Source: Lachnospiraceae bacterium
GTDB taxonomy: Bacteria; Bacillota; Clostridia; Lachnospirales; Lachnospiraceae
Assembly (NCBI GenBank): GCA_900772845.1
Contig: CAAGSD010000048.1
Span: 1 to 21,656 of the forward strand
Direction of reading: 5' to 3'
DNA: 21,656 bases
The notes below the pieces were generated by a model. The model was given only the letters and a program-made list of their open reading frames with translations, was not told where the DNA came from and did no database searches. Position 1 is the first letter of the stretch. Each line of letters starts with the position of its first letter. This document shows positions 7,678 through 14,455 of the stretch, one piece after another. A program made the position numbers and the translations under genes.

Positions 7678-8157
7678 TCACCCCGTGCTGCCTTCCAGAT
7701 TCAGCCGCAGCTTTTTCATCACCCGGTACAGCCTGCTCTTTACTGTGCTCAGATTCTCATCCAAAATCTTCGCAATTTCCTCTAGCTGTCTGTCCTCAAA
7801 AAATCGCAGGACCACAATTGCGCGATCTTTCGGATCGAGATTTTCTATGGCACGTTTCAGGTCAATATTTTCATAAGTATCTTCCCTCGCCACCTGGATT
7901 TCATCCACATCTGCGCTCTCTTTACGGCTGCGCAGAAAGCTGCAGGCCTCATTGATCACGATCCTGTACACCCAGGTCTCCACATATTGCGGTTCCTTCA
8001 GGCTTTCACTCTTCAGAATGGCTTTATAGGCTGCTTCCTGTACGATGTCCAGTGCGTCCGCTTCATTATGTACATAACTATAGGCAAGACGGTAATATTT
8101 CTCATACCCTTCTGTCAGGGCACGCTCCACCGCCTGTTCTTTTTTTCTGTCCGACAT
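7678..8157 (-). CDS. ECF sigma factor (sigma-70 family, SigV-like)
   Basis: A 159-aa extracytoplasmic-function sigma factor that directs RNA polymerase to stress promoters. Region 2 spans about 16-80 (YYRLAYSYVH, DALDIVQEAAYKA, TWVYRIVINEA). Region 4 spans about 100-152 (IENLDPKDRAIVVLRFFEDRQLEEIA, then the HTH LSTVKSRLYRVMKKLR). There is no region 1 or 3. The ATG at 8157 follows GAGGAAAGGA; a GTG five codons upstream is possible but lacks a site. The next gene is the RsiV-like anti-sigma factor, the usual pairing. A promoter matching ECF consensus lies about 90 nt upstream, implying autoregulation. The closest known relative in type is SigV of B. subtilis (lysozyme resistance); the exact subfamily was not confirmed. 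Confidence 0.92.
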   Translation of the reverse strand: MSDRKKEQAVERALTEGYEKYYRLAYSYVHNEADALDIVQEAAYKAILKSESLKEPQYVETWVYRIVINEACSFLRSRKESADVDEIQVAREDTYENIDLKRAIENLDPKDRAIVVLRFFEDRQLEEIAKILDENLSTVKSRLYRVMKKLRLNLEGSTG

Positions 8158-8248
8158 ATATCCTTTCCTCACTTTTCGAAAATTGTTTGCAATGATTTTC
8201 TCCAGTGTTCATTTTAACACATATTCTTCTTAATCTTTCTATTATTTT

Positions 8249-8275
8249 GACGCTGTATTTCCGCAAAAAGTTTCA
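8249..8275 (-). promoter_or_regulatory. ECF-type autoregulatory promoter of the sigma factor operon
   Basis: Minus strand TGAAAC (8270-8275), 17-bp spacer, CGTC (8249-8252). B. subtilis SigV and related ECF promoters read TGAAAC-N16-CGTC, so both boxes match exactly with one extra spacer base. It lies about 92 nt upstream of the sigma ATG, with no competing sigma-A promoter seen between. Confidence 0.75.
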
Positions 8276-8314
8276 CCTGTATATCAGATAATGATTCTCG
8301 GGCTTCGTGGTGCA

Positions 8315-8343
8315 CAAAAAATCCCGAGTTATTCACCCGGGAT
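8315..8343 (-). terminator. Intrinsic terminator downstream of the GH43 gene / candidate sRNA
   Basis: Minus strand ATCCCG (8338-8343) pairs with CGGGAT (8321-8326) around an 11-nt loop, followed by a T tract at 8316-8321. It is about 180 nt past the GH43 stop and ends the small transcription unit that starts near 8423. Confidence 0.8.
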
Positions 8344-8423
8344 CCTTTGAAAAGAGATGTATGAAACTATGCGTTGCATTTGTTCCTGTCGATTCAAAAA
8401 TGTAAGCTCTTACATTTTGAATC
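8316..8423 (-). ncRNA. Candidate small RNA of about 108 nt with a 5' hairpin and 3' terminator
   Basis: The unit has its own sigma-A-like promoter (8430-8458). From the predicted start near 8423 the RNA begins with a 15-bp hairpin: GATTCAAAATGTAAG pairs with CTTACATTTTTGAATC, loop AG, one bulged base. About 47 mostly unpaired nt follow, then the terminator at 8315-8343. The core TGTAAGAGCTTACA also resembles a LacI/CcpA-type operator (cre) with an imperfect centre, so the palindrome might be a DNA site at the start point instead. A leaderless 30-codon frame exists but has no ribosome-binding site. There is no similarity to a known RNA that I recognise. Confidence 0.5.
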
Positions 8424-8429
8424 ATAATT

Positions 8430-8458
8430 ATTTTACCATTATTTCGACTATTTGGCAA
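8430..8458 (-). promoter_or_regulatory. Sigma-A-like promoter between the GH43 and sigma factor genes
   Basis: Minus strand TTGCCA (8453-8458), 17-bp spacer, TAAAAT (8430-8435). The predicted start falls at the edge of the 33-bp palindrome 8391-8423. No open frame of note follows, only the hairpin and a terminator. Confidence 0.6.
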
Positions 8459-8520
8459 ACAGATTTCTTGCAGTTGCGACTTTTTCGCACTTTTAGCCAA
8501 AATCGCACCTTCTTTTTTGT

Positions 8521-10065
8521 CTAATCCTCATATTTGAAGTAGTCAAAATCTGCTGCTTTGCGGCTTCCACAGCCTCCGTTGTTGGCGTAGATGCCTACCA
8601 GCGTACCGGTATGACGCTTGGGATCATCAGGAACGCCCTCATCGCAGAGGTAAATACAGTTCTCCAGAGCTCCGACCTGCTCCCAGTTCTCTCCGTCATA
8701 GCTGTAATAGAAAGTTCTGTTCAGCTTCTCTACCACCACTTTCAGATACACGGAGGCTTCCTTCACATTGTCTACTTCCGCTATCAGCTCCTCGCCGTGG
8801 TTGCGATTGATGACCAGCTGGATCTTCCGGCCGCCCTCATAGCACAGGGAGCATCTGGCATAAGTGGCTGTGCTGTAATAGCAGGTCAGGCCTGCCTGTT
8901 CCCCGTCCTTATCCGGGTAGAACTCCAGCTTCGTCTCTGCCACATAAGACAATTCCTGTTCTCTGCGCAGCAACGTATTTTTCGCACGGATCTCATTCAG
9001 TTGTCCGTCTCTGGTCCAGATCCGGAAATATCCGGGACGCTCCGTCAGTGACCAGGAGCCGTTATCCGGGTTGCGGACGAACTCCCATTCCAGATTCAGC
9101 CTGGTGTCGTTAAAATCGTCGAACAGATTTCTTTCGTAAATGCACTCCGGCAATTCCGGGGCAGCCTGTGTCAGGCTGGGGCCTTTTCCTCCGTTTATGG
9201 TAAACCAGCCGTCCTCCGTCCACTGTACGGGATCCAGAGCAGACTCTCTGCCTACGGTAGTATAGTTGCCCTCGTTAGGTCTTCCGCAGAGATAATAACA
9301 CCACCACTGGCCGTTCTGGTCCTGTACCAGTTTGCCGTGGCCGGCTCTCTGGATAGGTGCGGTGGGATCCTTCTGGCGCATGACCGGGTTGTAAGGAGAG
9401 CATTCATAGGGACCATAAAAATTCTTACTTCTTCCCACATTGATGCCATGGCCGTAACCGGTGCCGCCCTCCGCTACGATAGCGTAATAGTAACCGTCTT
9501 TTTTCATGATATGGGGGCCTTCGGAGCAACGCTCGCCTGTGCCTTCCCATGCGGTCTTTGCCGGGCCTGTCACTGCCAGTCCGTCCGCCGTCAGAGGCAC
9601 CGCCTGTGCCGCCTTGGCAATGATCATATATCTGCTGCCGTCATCATCCACGAAAAGTGACGGATCAATGTCATCCACTTCCAGACATACCGGCTTGCTG
9701 TAGGGGCCTTCCGGTTTATCGGACACCATCACCAGCTGTCTGCGCATCACGTTATTGTCACGCTTCCCGTCTGCATTCAGACGTAAGGTTACATAAATAT
9801 AATATTTTCCGTCTACATATTCGATATCCGGTGCCCAGATTCCGTGGGAATCCCGGATGTCACTGATATCCAGCCATTCCGGATTCGTGATGGCATGTCC
9901 GATAATATGCCAGTGCACCATATCCCGGGAATGAGAAATGGGGATTGCCGGAAAATACTGGAAGCTGGAATTCACCATGTAGTAATCGTCACCGACACGG
10001 ATCACAGAAGGATCCGGGAAAAAGCCTCTCTGTACAGGATTGTGATAGGTTCTCTGTTCACTCAT
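8521..10065 (-). CDS. Glycoside hydrolase family 43 protein (beta-xylosidase / arabinofuranosidase-like)
   Basis: A 514-aa intracellular enzyme that probably trims xylo- or arabino-oligosaccharides after uptake. The N-terminal five-blade propeller (about 8-315) shows the GH43 catalytic triad: base Asp18 in FFPDPS, pKa-modulating Asp134 in DIDPSLF, and acid Glu182 in SEGPHI. GIWAPDI (75-81) is a family landmark. Residues from about 325 to 514 form a beta-sandwich of the type found at the C-terminus of GH43 beta-xylosidases (LFDDFNDTRLNLEWEF to FDYFKY). No signal peptide is present. The ATG at 10065 has AAGGAG 7 nt upstream; an ATG eight codons earlier lacks a site. No transporter or regulator for the sugar is beside it, and substrate cannot be fixed from sequence. 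The promoter is at 10091-10118. Confidence 0.93.
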   Translation of the reverse strand: MSEQRTYHNPVQRGFFPDPSVIRVGDDYYMVNSSFQYFPAIPISHSRDMVHWHIIGHAITNPEWLDISDIRDSHGIWAPDIEYVDGKYYIYVTLRLNADGKRDNNVMRRQLVMVSDKPEGPYSKPVCLEVDDIDPSLFVDDDGSRYMIIAKAAQAVPLTADGLAVTGPAKTAWEGTGERCSEGPHIMKKDGYYYAIVAEGGTGYGHGINVGRSKNFYGPYECSPYNPVMRQKDPTAPIQRAGHGKLVQDQNGQWWCYYLCGRPNEGNYTTVGRESALDPVQWTEDGWFTINGGKGPSLTQAAPELPECIYERNLFDDFNDTRLNLEWEFVRNPDNGSWSLTERPGYFRIWTRDGQLNEIRAKNTLLRREQELSYVAETKLEFYPDKDGEQAGLTCYYSTATYARCSLCYEGGRKIQLVINRNHGEELIAEVDNVKEASVYLKVVVEKLNRTFYYSYDGENWEQVGALENCIYLCDEGVPDDPKRHTGTLVGIYANNGGCGSRKAADFDYFKYED

Positions 10066-10090
10066 AAGGTGTCTCCTTTTATCACTCATA

Positions 10091-10118
10091 ATTATACTGT
10101 AAGTGTACCTTTTCCCAA
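10091..10118 (-). promoter_or_regulatory. Promoter of the GH43 gene
   Basis: Minus strand TTGGGA (10113-10118), 16-bp spacer, TATAAT (10091-10096), about 26 nt before the ATG. No clear operator palindrome was seen in the short leader. Confidence 0.65.
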
Positions 10119-10180
10119 TCCTTCTGTCGTGCCAGTTTTCTTTTTATTTTATGACAAATATTGCACTCTTTGCATTGCCG

Positions 10181-11662
10181 TTACTTCAGAACCGTGCCAT
10201 CAGCCAGGGTAATGGTATAGCCGTTGTAGTTGATGGTGCCCTGATTATCCAGAGAGCTGATGGTGCAGTTGCCGGTCAGTGTCCAGGTACTGCCTTTTTC
10301 TACAGTAACCACGGCATTGTTGTCCACTGCGGTACCTCCCTCGGCATTGTCAATGATATTGATGGTTCCGGTGAAAGAGCTTCCGTTTGTAAGGGACAGA
10401 TTCAATGTAGAAATGGTATCTACCACGATGTCTCCTTCCACTGTCTGACCGTCAAAAGTTGCATCCACCTGGGCTCCGTTGGAACCGGCGTTGCCCCATC
10501 CGTGGGAAGCACTGTTGCCGACCACTCTCATCAATACGCCGTCGCTATCCTGATTCACGATCTTAACGCCGGACAAGGTCAGAGTGCAGTGTGTGTTGGT
10601 AACGTAGAACATGTCACCGTTTTTGGATGTCAAGGTACCACCTGTCATGCTGAAATTAGAAGTACCGACCTCGGCATCACCGGACATGGACTGGTAGATC
10701 ATAACATTGTGCACATTTTCCTCGGAGCTGCTGCCCTGGGTATCACTCATGTTGCCGGTCACATCACAGTTTTCCAGTGTGATGGAATTCTGTCCCTCGA
10801 TGACCAGTGCCTCAGAATTATTCGCTGTCAGCGTGGCATTTTTCACGGTAATATCTGCGGTGGAATAAACCGCCGGAGAATTATAGCCGTTGCTCTCATA
10901 GGTGCCCTTGTTTACCACTACAATACCGCCGCCACGGTCGGAACGGATGGCCGCTGCGGAATTGCCGGAAGTCTTTACTGTCAGATTCGTGGCATTGGTG
11001 GTGCCACCTCCGGTCGTCTGGATGCCGCCGGAATTATCTGCCGTGGTGGTGATGGTGGAATCGGAAATATTCACGACCGTACCCTCACCATAGCTGAACA
11101 CACCGTTGCCGTTCTGGGCGGAGGATGTCACGGTAGCACCGGTAATGGTAACATTGGCACCATCCGTTGCCAGCAGTGCTGCATTCATTCCGTAGAAATC
11201 GCCGTCCTCGGTATTGGAGGTGGCACCGGAAGCCTTATCCACGGTAATGTTGGTTAAGGTTACCTCTGCGCCATCCACACGAAGAGCATTCTCGTCATCC
11301 CCGGTGGAAGTATAGGTCTCTGCGGTGTAAGTGCCGTCTGTATCAATGGTGTTGGCTGCGGTTCCCTGGGTCACTTCCCCGGATCCGCCGAAGCCACCGG
11401 GAGCGCCGGGTCCACCCTGTCCGCCCTCGGGGGGCTGTCCCATCTCACCTCCGGGGCCGCCCTGGCCATCCTGTGCTCCCTGGGCTCCGGGACCGCCCTG
11501 ACCGTCCTGAGGCGGCTGTCCATCGGGTTTGTCAGTGTTGCTTGTATCACTTGCCTCCGTGGTAATTTCTGTAGTCTCCGAAGTCGTATCGGTGTCCGCT
11601 CCGCAGGCGCTGACTGCCAGTGCCGTGATCATTAATAAGCTCATAACTGTTGTTTTCTTCAT
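10181..11662 (-). CDS. Surface lipoprotein with collagen-like linker and parallel beta-helix
   Basis: A 493-aa exported lipoprotein. The signal peptide ends in AVSAC (Cys20). A Thr/Ser/Glu spacer follows, then a Gly/Gln/Pro-rich low-complexity linker (about 46-95) with repeats of the form DGQGGPG. The rest (about 105-493) is made of short repeats rich in Thr, Asn, Val and Gly, such as VTLTNITV, NVTITGATV and ITLENCDV. This is the pattern of a right-handed parallel beta-helix, found in polysaccharide-binding or adhesive surface proteins. No catalytic residues were recognised. Clostridial carbohydrate-binding Cthe_2159-type proteins are a possible relative. The ATG at 11662 has AAAGGAG with a 10-nt spacer. 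It lies downstream of a two-component operon and has a promoter with repeats suited to that regulator. Confidence 0.83.
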   Translation of the reverse strand: MKKTTVMSLLMITALAVSACGADTDTTSETTEITTEASDTSNTDKPDGQPPQDGQGGPGAQGAQDGQGGPGGEMGQPPEGGQGGPGAPGGFGGSGEVTQGTAANTIDTDGTYTAETYTSTGDDENALRVDGAEVTLTNITVDKASGATSNTEDGDFYGMNAALLATDGANVTITGATVTSSAQNGNGVFSYGEGTVVNISDSTITTTADNSGGIQTTGGGTTNATNLTVKTSGNSAAAIRSDRGGGIVVVNKGTYESNGYNSPAVYSTADITVKNATLTANNSEALVIEGQNSITLENCDVTGNMSDTQGSSSEENVHNVMIYQSMSGDAEVGTSNFSMTGGTLTSKNGDMFYVTNTHCTLTLSGVKIVNQDSDGVLMRVVGNSASHGWGNAGSNGAQVDATFDGQTVEGDIVVDTISTLNLSLTNGSSFTGTINIIDNAEGGTAVDNNAVVTVEKGSTWTLTGNCTISSLDNQGTINYNGYTITLADGTVLK

Positions 11663-11759
11663 AATAGTTGTGCTCCTTTCGTTATTACTATTCCTTGATT
11701 TATTTGGCATAACTGCCTTAGTGAGCCAAAGATAAATATCACAAATGGTTTTTACTGTA

Positions 11760-11772
11760 GCTCTGAATAGTT
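11760..11772. repeat. Half copy of an intergenic CTATTCAGAGC repeat
   Basis: GCTCTGAATAGTT is identical to 16187-16199. Similarity extends leftwards (TTTTAC then G before the block). No opposite arm is present here. It lies in the leader of the beta-helix lipoprotein gene. A 13-base match alone could be chance in a window this size. Confidence 0.35.
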
Positions 11773-11795
11773 TTGTTTTCCTTACTGCCAAGATC

Positions 11796-11828
11796 ATTGT
11801 ATAACGCCAACCTTAGATTTAACTTAGA
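11796..11828 (-). promoter_or_regulatory. Promoter of the beta-helix lipoprotein with 11-bp direct repeats (putative response-regulator site)
   Basis: Minus strand TCTAAG occurs twice, exactly 11 bp apart (complement at 11812-11817 and 11823-11828), upstream of a -10 TACAAT (11796-11801). No good -35 exists 17 bp upstream, so the promoter may need activation. OmpR/PhoB-type regulators bind such repeats, and one is encoded at 13330-14013. The pairing is inferred. Confidence 0.5.
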
Positions 11829-11865
11829 AAAAGCTCCACAGAATACGGAATTCTGTGAAGCTTTT
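11828..11865 (-). terminator. Strong intrinsic terminator after the histidine kinase gene
   Basis: AAAAGCTTCACAGAAT (minus strand, 11850-11865) pairs with ATTCTGTGGAGCTTTT (11829-11844) over 16 positions with one G-U, loop 5 nt, followed by T at 11828. The A/T-rich outer stem also gives a U tract in the opposite direction. It separates the kinase operon from the lipoprotein gene. Confidence 0.87.
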
Positions 11866-11933
11866 GTGAACTGTCTGCTGTTTATATACTTCTTTATGCG
11901 TTTTTCATGTGCTTTTGCACTGACAAATCCGTC

Positions 11934-13337
11934 CTAAACGGAGGGAACCGTATCTAACAGTATCTCAAAACAGATCCTGTCCGGTTCTTCATAAACAGCC
12001 CGGATGCTGCCGCCGTTTGCCTCTGCGCAGGCTTTCGCCACCGCCAGTCCAATGCCGTAGCCGCCCTTTTTCCGGGTACGGGCTTCATCTCCTCTGCGAA
12101 AACGTTCGAACAACGCCTCCGGCGGCACCGCAGGAAGTTCTGTACAGGTATTTTCCACCCTTAGAACCGCTTTGGATTTCCGTCCGTCATTTTTACGTTG
12201 CAGGGACACAACCACTTCGCCGTTGTCGCTGGCGTATTTCAGGGCATTTTCCAATAGTACGCTGAGCAAACGCTCGATCTGCTCCCTGTTTGCACTGATC
12301 TGTATTTTTTCGGCAAGTTCCGTCCGGAGAGTAATTCCCCGCAGTGCTAACGGCTCTCTGAAAGGCTCTGCCATTTTCTGTGCCAGTTCTCCCAGCTCCA
12401 TTCTCTCCCTCGCCACATTTTCGGAATACTCCTCCATGCGGGACAACATGAGCAGATTCTTCGTCAGACCGTCCAGTCTTCCGACCTGTTCCCTGATATT
12501 GCGGCTCCACTTGCTTTCTCCCTGATAGAGCTCCATGGCTTCGGTATTGGATAAAATGATGGCCAGCGGCGTTTTCAGTTCATGCCCCGCATCAGTGATA
12601 AACTGTCTCTGTTTTTCCATGCTTTCCGCAATAGGTTCTATGGCTCTGTGGGAAAGTCTGCGGACAAACAGATACATCCCAAGCAGACACACAATGCCTA
12701 ATCCCGCCGACAGAGCAAACACTCGCAGGCAGCTTACTTCTTCCTTCCGGGGATCCAGAAAAATAATATCCGTCATGCCCTGTCCCGTGGTGTCAGGATG
12801 TGCCAGGTAGAGGTAGCCGGAGATTCTTCCGGTACTCTGGGCTGCCGGGTCACGTATGGCTGTCTTGGGATCGGCCTCTCTGCCTGACATATTATCCGAA
12901 TTGCCTGCGTCATGGGTGCTTCCATTTTCCTTCGGTATGGGTTCATTTGCTTCCGGAGTTTGCGGAAGCGTTCTCTCAGCAGCCGGTTCTCCGGGTGCCA
13001 CCGGGATCTTCTCCTGTCCTGCCGTCTCTTTCGCATATTTGTCGTAGACTTTCAGAGCATACTCTGCAGCCTGTTCTTCGTCCACATCTGTCACATGGGT
13101 AACATCTGCGGAAGCCACACTTCCACCGCCATCTATCTGCACCAGAAAATATGCGGTATTCACCAGATCATTGTCCGGCTTGTCCACCCGATCCGCCACC
13201 ATTTGCAGCGTGTCCTTCAGATCCCGCTGCACCATTCCCAGGTTGATGAGATTGATGGCCCCCAGCAAAAGTATTAGCAATACCGTCACCGCCAACATCG
13301 CTGTCCGGATAAATTTTGCACGCAGGATCTTAATCAT
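11934..13337 (-). CDS. Sensor histidine kinase (two-component system)
   Basis: A 467-aa membrane kinase. TM1 spans about 13-33, followed by an extracytoplasmic region of about 170 residues rich in Pro, Glu and Asp, then TM2 (205-225). The HisKA domain has the phosphorylated His252 in DAGHELKTPLA. The HATPase domain has the N box LLENALKYA and a G box GYGIGLAVAKACAEANGG. It should phosphorylate the response regulator encoded just upstream. The ATG at 13337 overlaps the regulator stop by 8 nt (ATGATTAA) and has AGGAGG 6 nt away, so translation is probably coupled. An upstream in-frame ATG is not used, having no site. The sensor region resembles no domain I recognise, so the signal is unknown. 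Confidence 0.95.
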   Translation of the reverse strand: MIKILRAKFIRTAMLAVTVLLILLLGAINLINLGMVQRDLKDTLQMVADRVDKPDNDLVNTAYFLVQIDGGGSVASADVTHVTDVDEEQAAEYALKVYDKYAKETAGQEKIPVAPGEPAAERTLPQTPEANEPIPKENGSTHDAGNSDNMSGREADPKTAIRDPAAQSTGRISGYLYLAHPDTTGQGMTDIIFLDPRKEEVSCLRVFALSAGLGIVCLLGMYLFVRRLSHRAIEPIAESMEKQRQFITDAGHELKTPLAIILSNTEAMELYQGESKWSRNIREQVGRLDGLTKNLLMLSRMEEYSENVARERMELGELAQKMAEPFREPLALRGITLRTELAEKIQISANREQIERLLSVLLENALKYASDNGEVVVSLQRKNDGRKSKAVLRVENTCTELPAVPPEALFERFRRGDEARTRKKGGYGIGLAVAKACAEANGGSIRAVYEEPDRICFEILLDTVPSV

Positions 13338-14013
13338 GGCACTCCTCCTGATCCAGCCGGTAGCCCACACTGCGCTTTGCCTGGATCGTCACTTTGGACT
13401 GCAACGCAGCAAAACGCTTTCGCAGATACGACAGATAGACCCAGACAACACCGGGTTCCGCTTCTGTATCATATCCCCACACCTTCGTCAGCAATTCTTC
13501 CGTGGACAGATAGCCGTCCTGATGCAGCATCAGTGCTTCCATCATCCGGTATTCCAGTTTGGGCAGCACCACACTGTCTGTGGGGGAACTTAAGGTGTAG
13601 TCCTGCTGGTTCAATGCCAGATCCCCACAGGCCAGCACGTTGGGGGTATATTCTTCTCTCCGGCGCAGCATAGCCCGGACTCTTGCCAACAGTTCTTTCA
13701 TGGCAAAAGGCTTCGGCAGATAATCATCCGCTCCCAGATCAAGCCCCACGACACGATCCTCGATCTCCGCTTTTGCCGTCAACAGCATGATCGGCGTCCG
13801 GCAGCCTTCCTGCCGCAGCTTCTGCAACACTTCCAGCCCACTCATCCCCGGCATCATGACATCCAGAATGATTCCGTCATACGGTTCCGCTTTCGCATAG
13901 TCATAAGCATCTGTGCCGTTATCCACCGCATCTACCTGATATTTATAATAAGTAAGGATGTCCACCACTGCTTCGGACAGACCGGGTTCATCCTCTGCAT
14001 ATAATAGTTTCAT
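13330..14013 (-). CDS. Response regulator, OmpR/PhoB family
   Basis: A 227-aa transcription factor. The receiver domain (1-115) has acidic residues Glu7-Asp8, phospho-acceptor Asp51 (ILDVMMPGMSG), Thr79 and Lys101 (LPKPFAMKE). A winged-helix DNA-binding domain follows (about 128-222, with LEYRMMEALM, VWVYLSYLRKRF and KRSVGYRL). It sits between a DUF3006-like gene (3-nt gap) and the histidine kinase (8-nt overlap). GGAG overlapping the end of the upstream gene serves as ribosome-binding site. A nearby promoter with TCTAAG repeats 11 bp apart is a candidate target. The sequence resembles CarR/VanR-like regulators in general, but no specific ortholog is claimed. Confidence 0.96.
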   Translation of the reverse strand: MKLLYAEDEPGLSEAVVDILTYYKYQVDAVDNGTDAYDYAKAEPYDGIILDVMMPGMSGLEVLQKLRQEGCRTPIMLLTAKAEIEDRVVGLDLGADDYLPKPFAMKELLARVRAMLRRREEYTPNVLACGDLALNQQDYTLSSPTDSVVLPKLEYRMMEALMLHQDGYLSTEELLTKVWGYDTEAEPGVVWVYLSYLRKRFAALQSKVTIQAKRSVGYRLDQEECHD

Positions 14014-14016
14014 GTC

Positions 14017-14190
14017 TTACTCCATAATAGAATACTGCATCCACTCATACAACAGCTTCGTGCCCTCCATGATCTCAGGTGGAAGCAGCGCACGGGCTAC
14101 CAGCTTTAATTCATCGGATTCGATATCTGTTCTGCGAAGATGGGCATAATCACCGTCAATGCTGTCTACAATGTATTCAAAACGATTCAT
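14017..14190 (-). CDS. DUF3006-like small protein heading the two-component operon
   Basis: A 57-aa soluble protein whose pattern IVDSIDGDYAHLRR..LLPPEIMEGTKLL fits DUF3006, a small beta-barrel family of unknown function common in Firmicutes. The ATG at 14190 has AGAGG 9 nt upstream; a longer reading frame to 14337 would run through the promoter. The stop is 3 nt before the response regulator start, so the three genes form one operon. The family is often found beside secreted metallo-beta-lactamase-fold hydrolases, but here it accompanies a kinase. Assignment is from memory of the pattern. Confidence 0.75.
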   Translation of the reverse strand: MNRFEYIVDSIDGDYAHLRRTDIESDELKLVARALLPPEIMEGTKLLYEWMQYSIME

Positions 14191-14229
14191 AGTGGTTAAC
14201 CTCTTTCTTTGATGGTTTTGTTTGAGATA

Positions 14230-14258
14230 AGTGTAAGAGGTTTTGGGTGGGGAGTCAA
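14230..14258 (-). promoter_or_regulatory. Promoter of the DUF3006-regulator-kinase operon
   Basis: Minus strand TTGACT (14253-14258), 17-bp spacer, TACACT (14230-14235), about 40 nt before the first ATG. It is a good sigma-A match. No TCTAAG repeats are present, so no sign of autoregulation through that motif. Confidence 0.75.
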
Positions 14259-14296
14259 GATAAACACCCATAAAAAACAAATGCCACACCCGATGA

Positions 14297-14443
14297 CTTC
14301 GACGCAGCAGCGGCTTATCGCATAAATTGCTTCGCATTTCATGCGATATCCGCTGGACTTCGTCATATCCGTGACATAAAAAGTACCCGACCTCTCAAGC
14401 AAGCTTGGAGATCGGGTATTTTTATGTCACGGCTGCGTCGAAG
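14297..14443. repeat. 147-nt nested inverted-repeat element folding as a three-way junction
   Basis: Perfect 12-bp ends CTTCGACGCAGC (14297-14308) and GCTGCGTCGAAG (14432-14443) enclose two hairpins that abut them. Hairpin 1 (14309-14354) pairs AGCGG + ATCGCAT with ATGCGAT + CCGCT and a further AAATTGC/GCATTT top. Hairpin 2 (14370-14431) pairs CGTGACATAAAAA with TTTTTATGTCACG and contains the groEL terminator. A 15-nt linker (14355-14369) is the only long unpaired part. It begins 13 nt past the groEL stop. It could be a structured 3' UTR, an RNA gene or a small non-autonomous mobile element; no target-site duplication is obvious. Confidence 0.7.
14378..14418 (-). terminator. Intrinsic terminator of groESL (both orientations)
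   Basis: TACCCGA (minus strand, 14412-14418) pairs with TCGGGTA (14384-14390), with inner CTC/GAG pairing, and is followed by CTTTTT. On the plus strand TATTTTT follows the other arm, so it can work both ways. It is the inner part of hairpin 2 in the three-way-junction element. Confidence 0.82.
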
Positions 14444-14455
14444 GGGTCCTGACGC

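Noticed and set aside
10103..11257. Long plus-strand open frame of 384 codons opposite the beta-helix lipoprotein
   Set aside because: It is the mirror of a Thr/Asn/Gly-repeat gene, has no ribosome-binding site, and has no recognisable domain; the minus-strand gene has a signal peptide and promoter.
14017..14337. Longer form of the DUF3006-like protein starting at 14337
   Set aside because: It would place the promoter and part of the inverted-repeat element inside the gene, and the added residues do not resemble the family.
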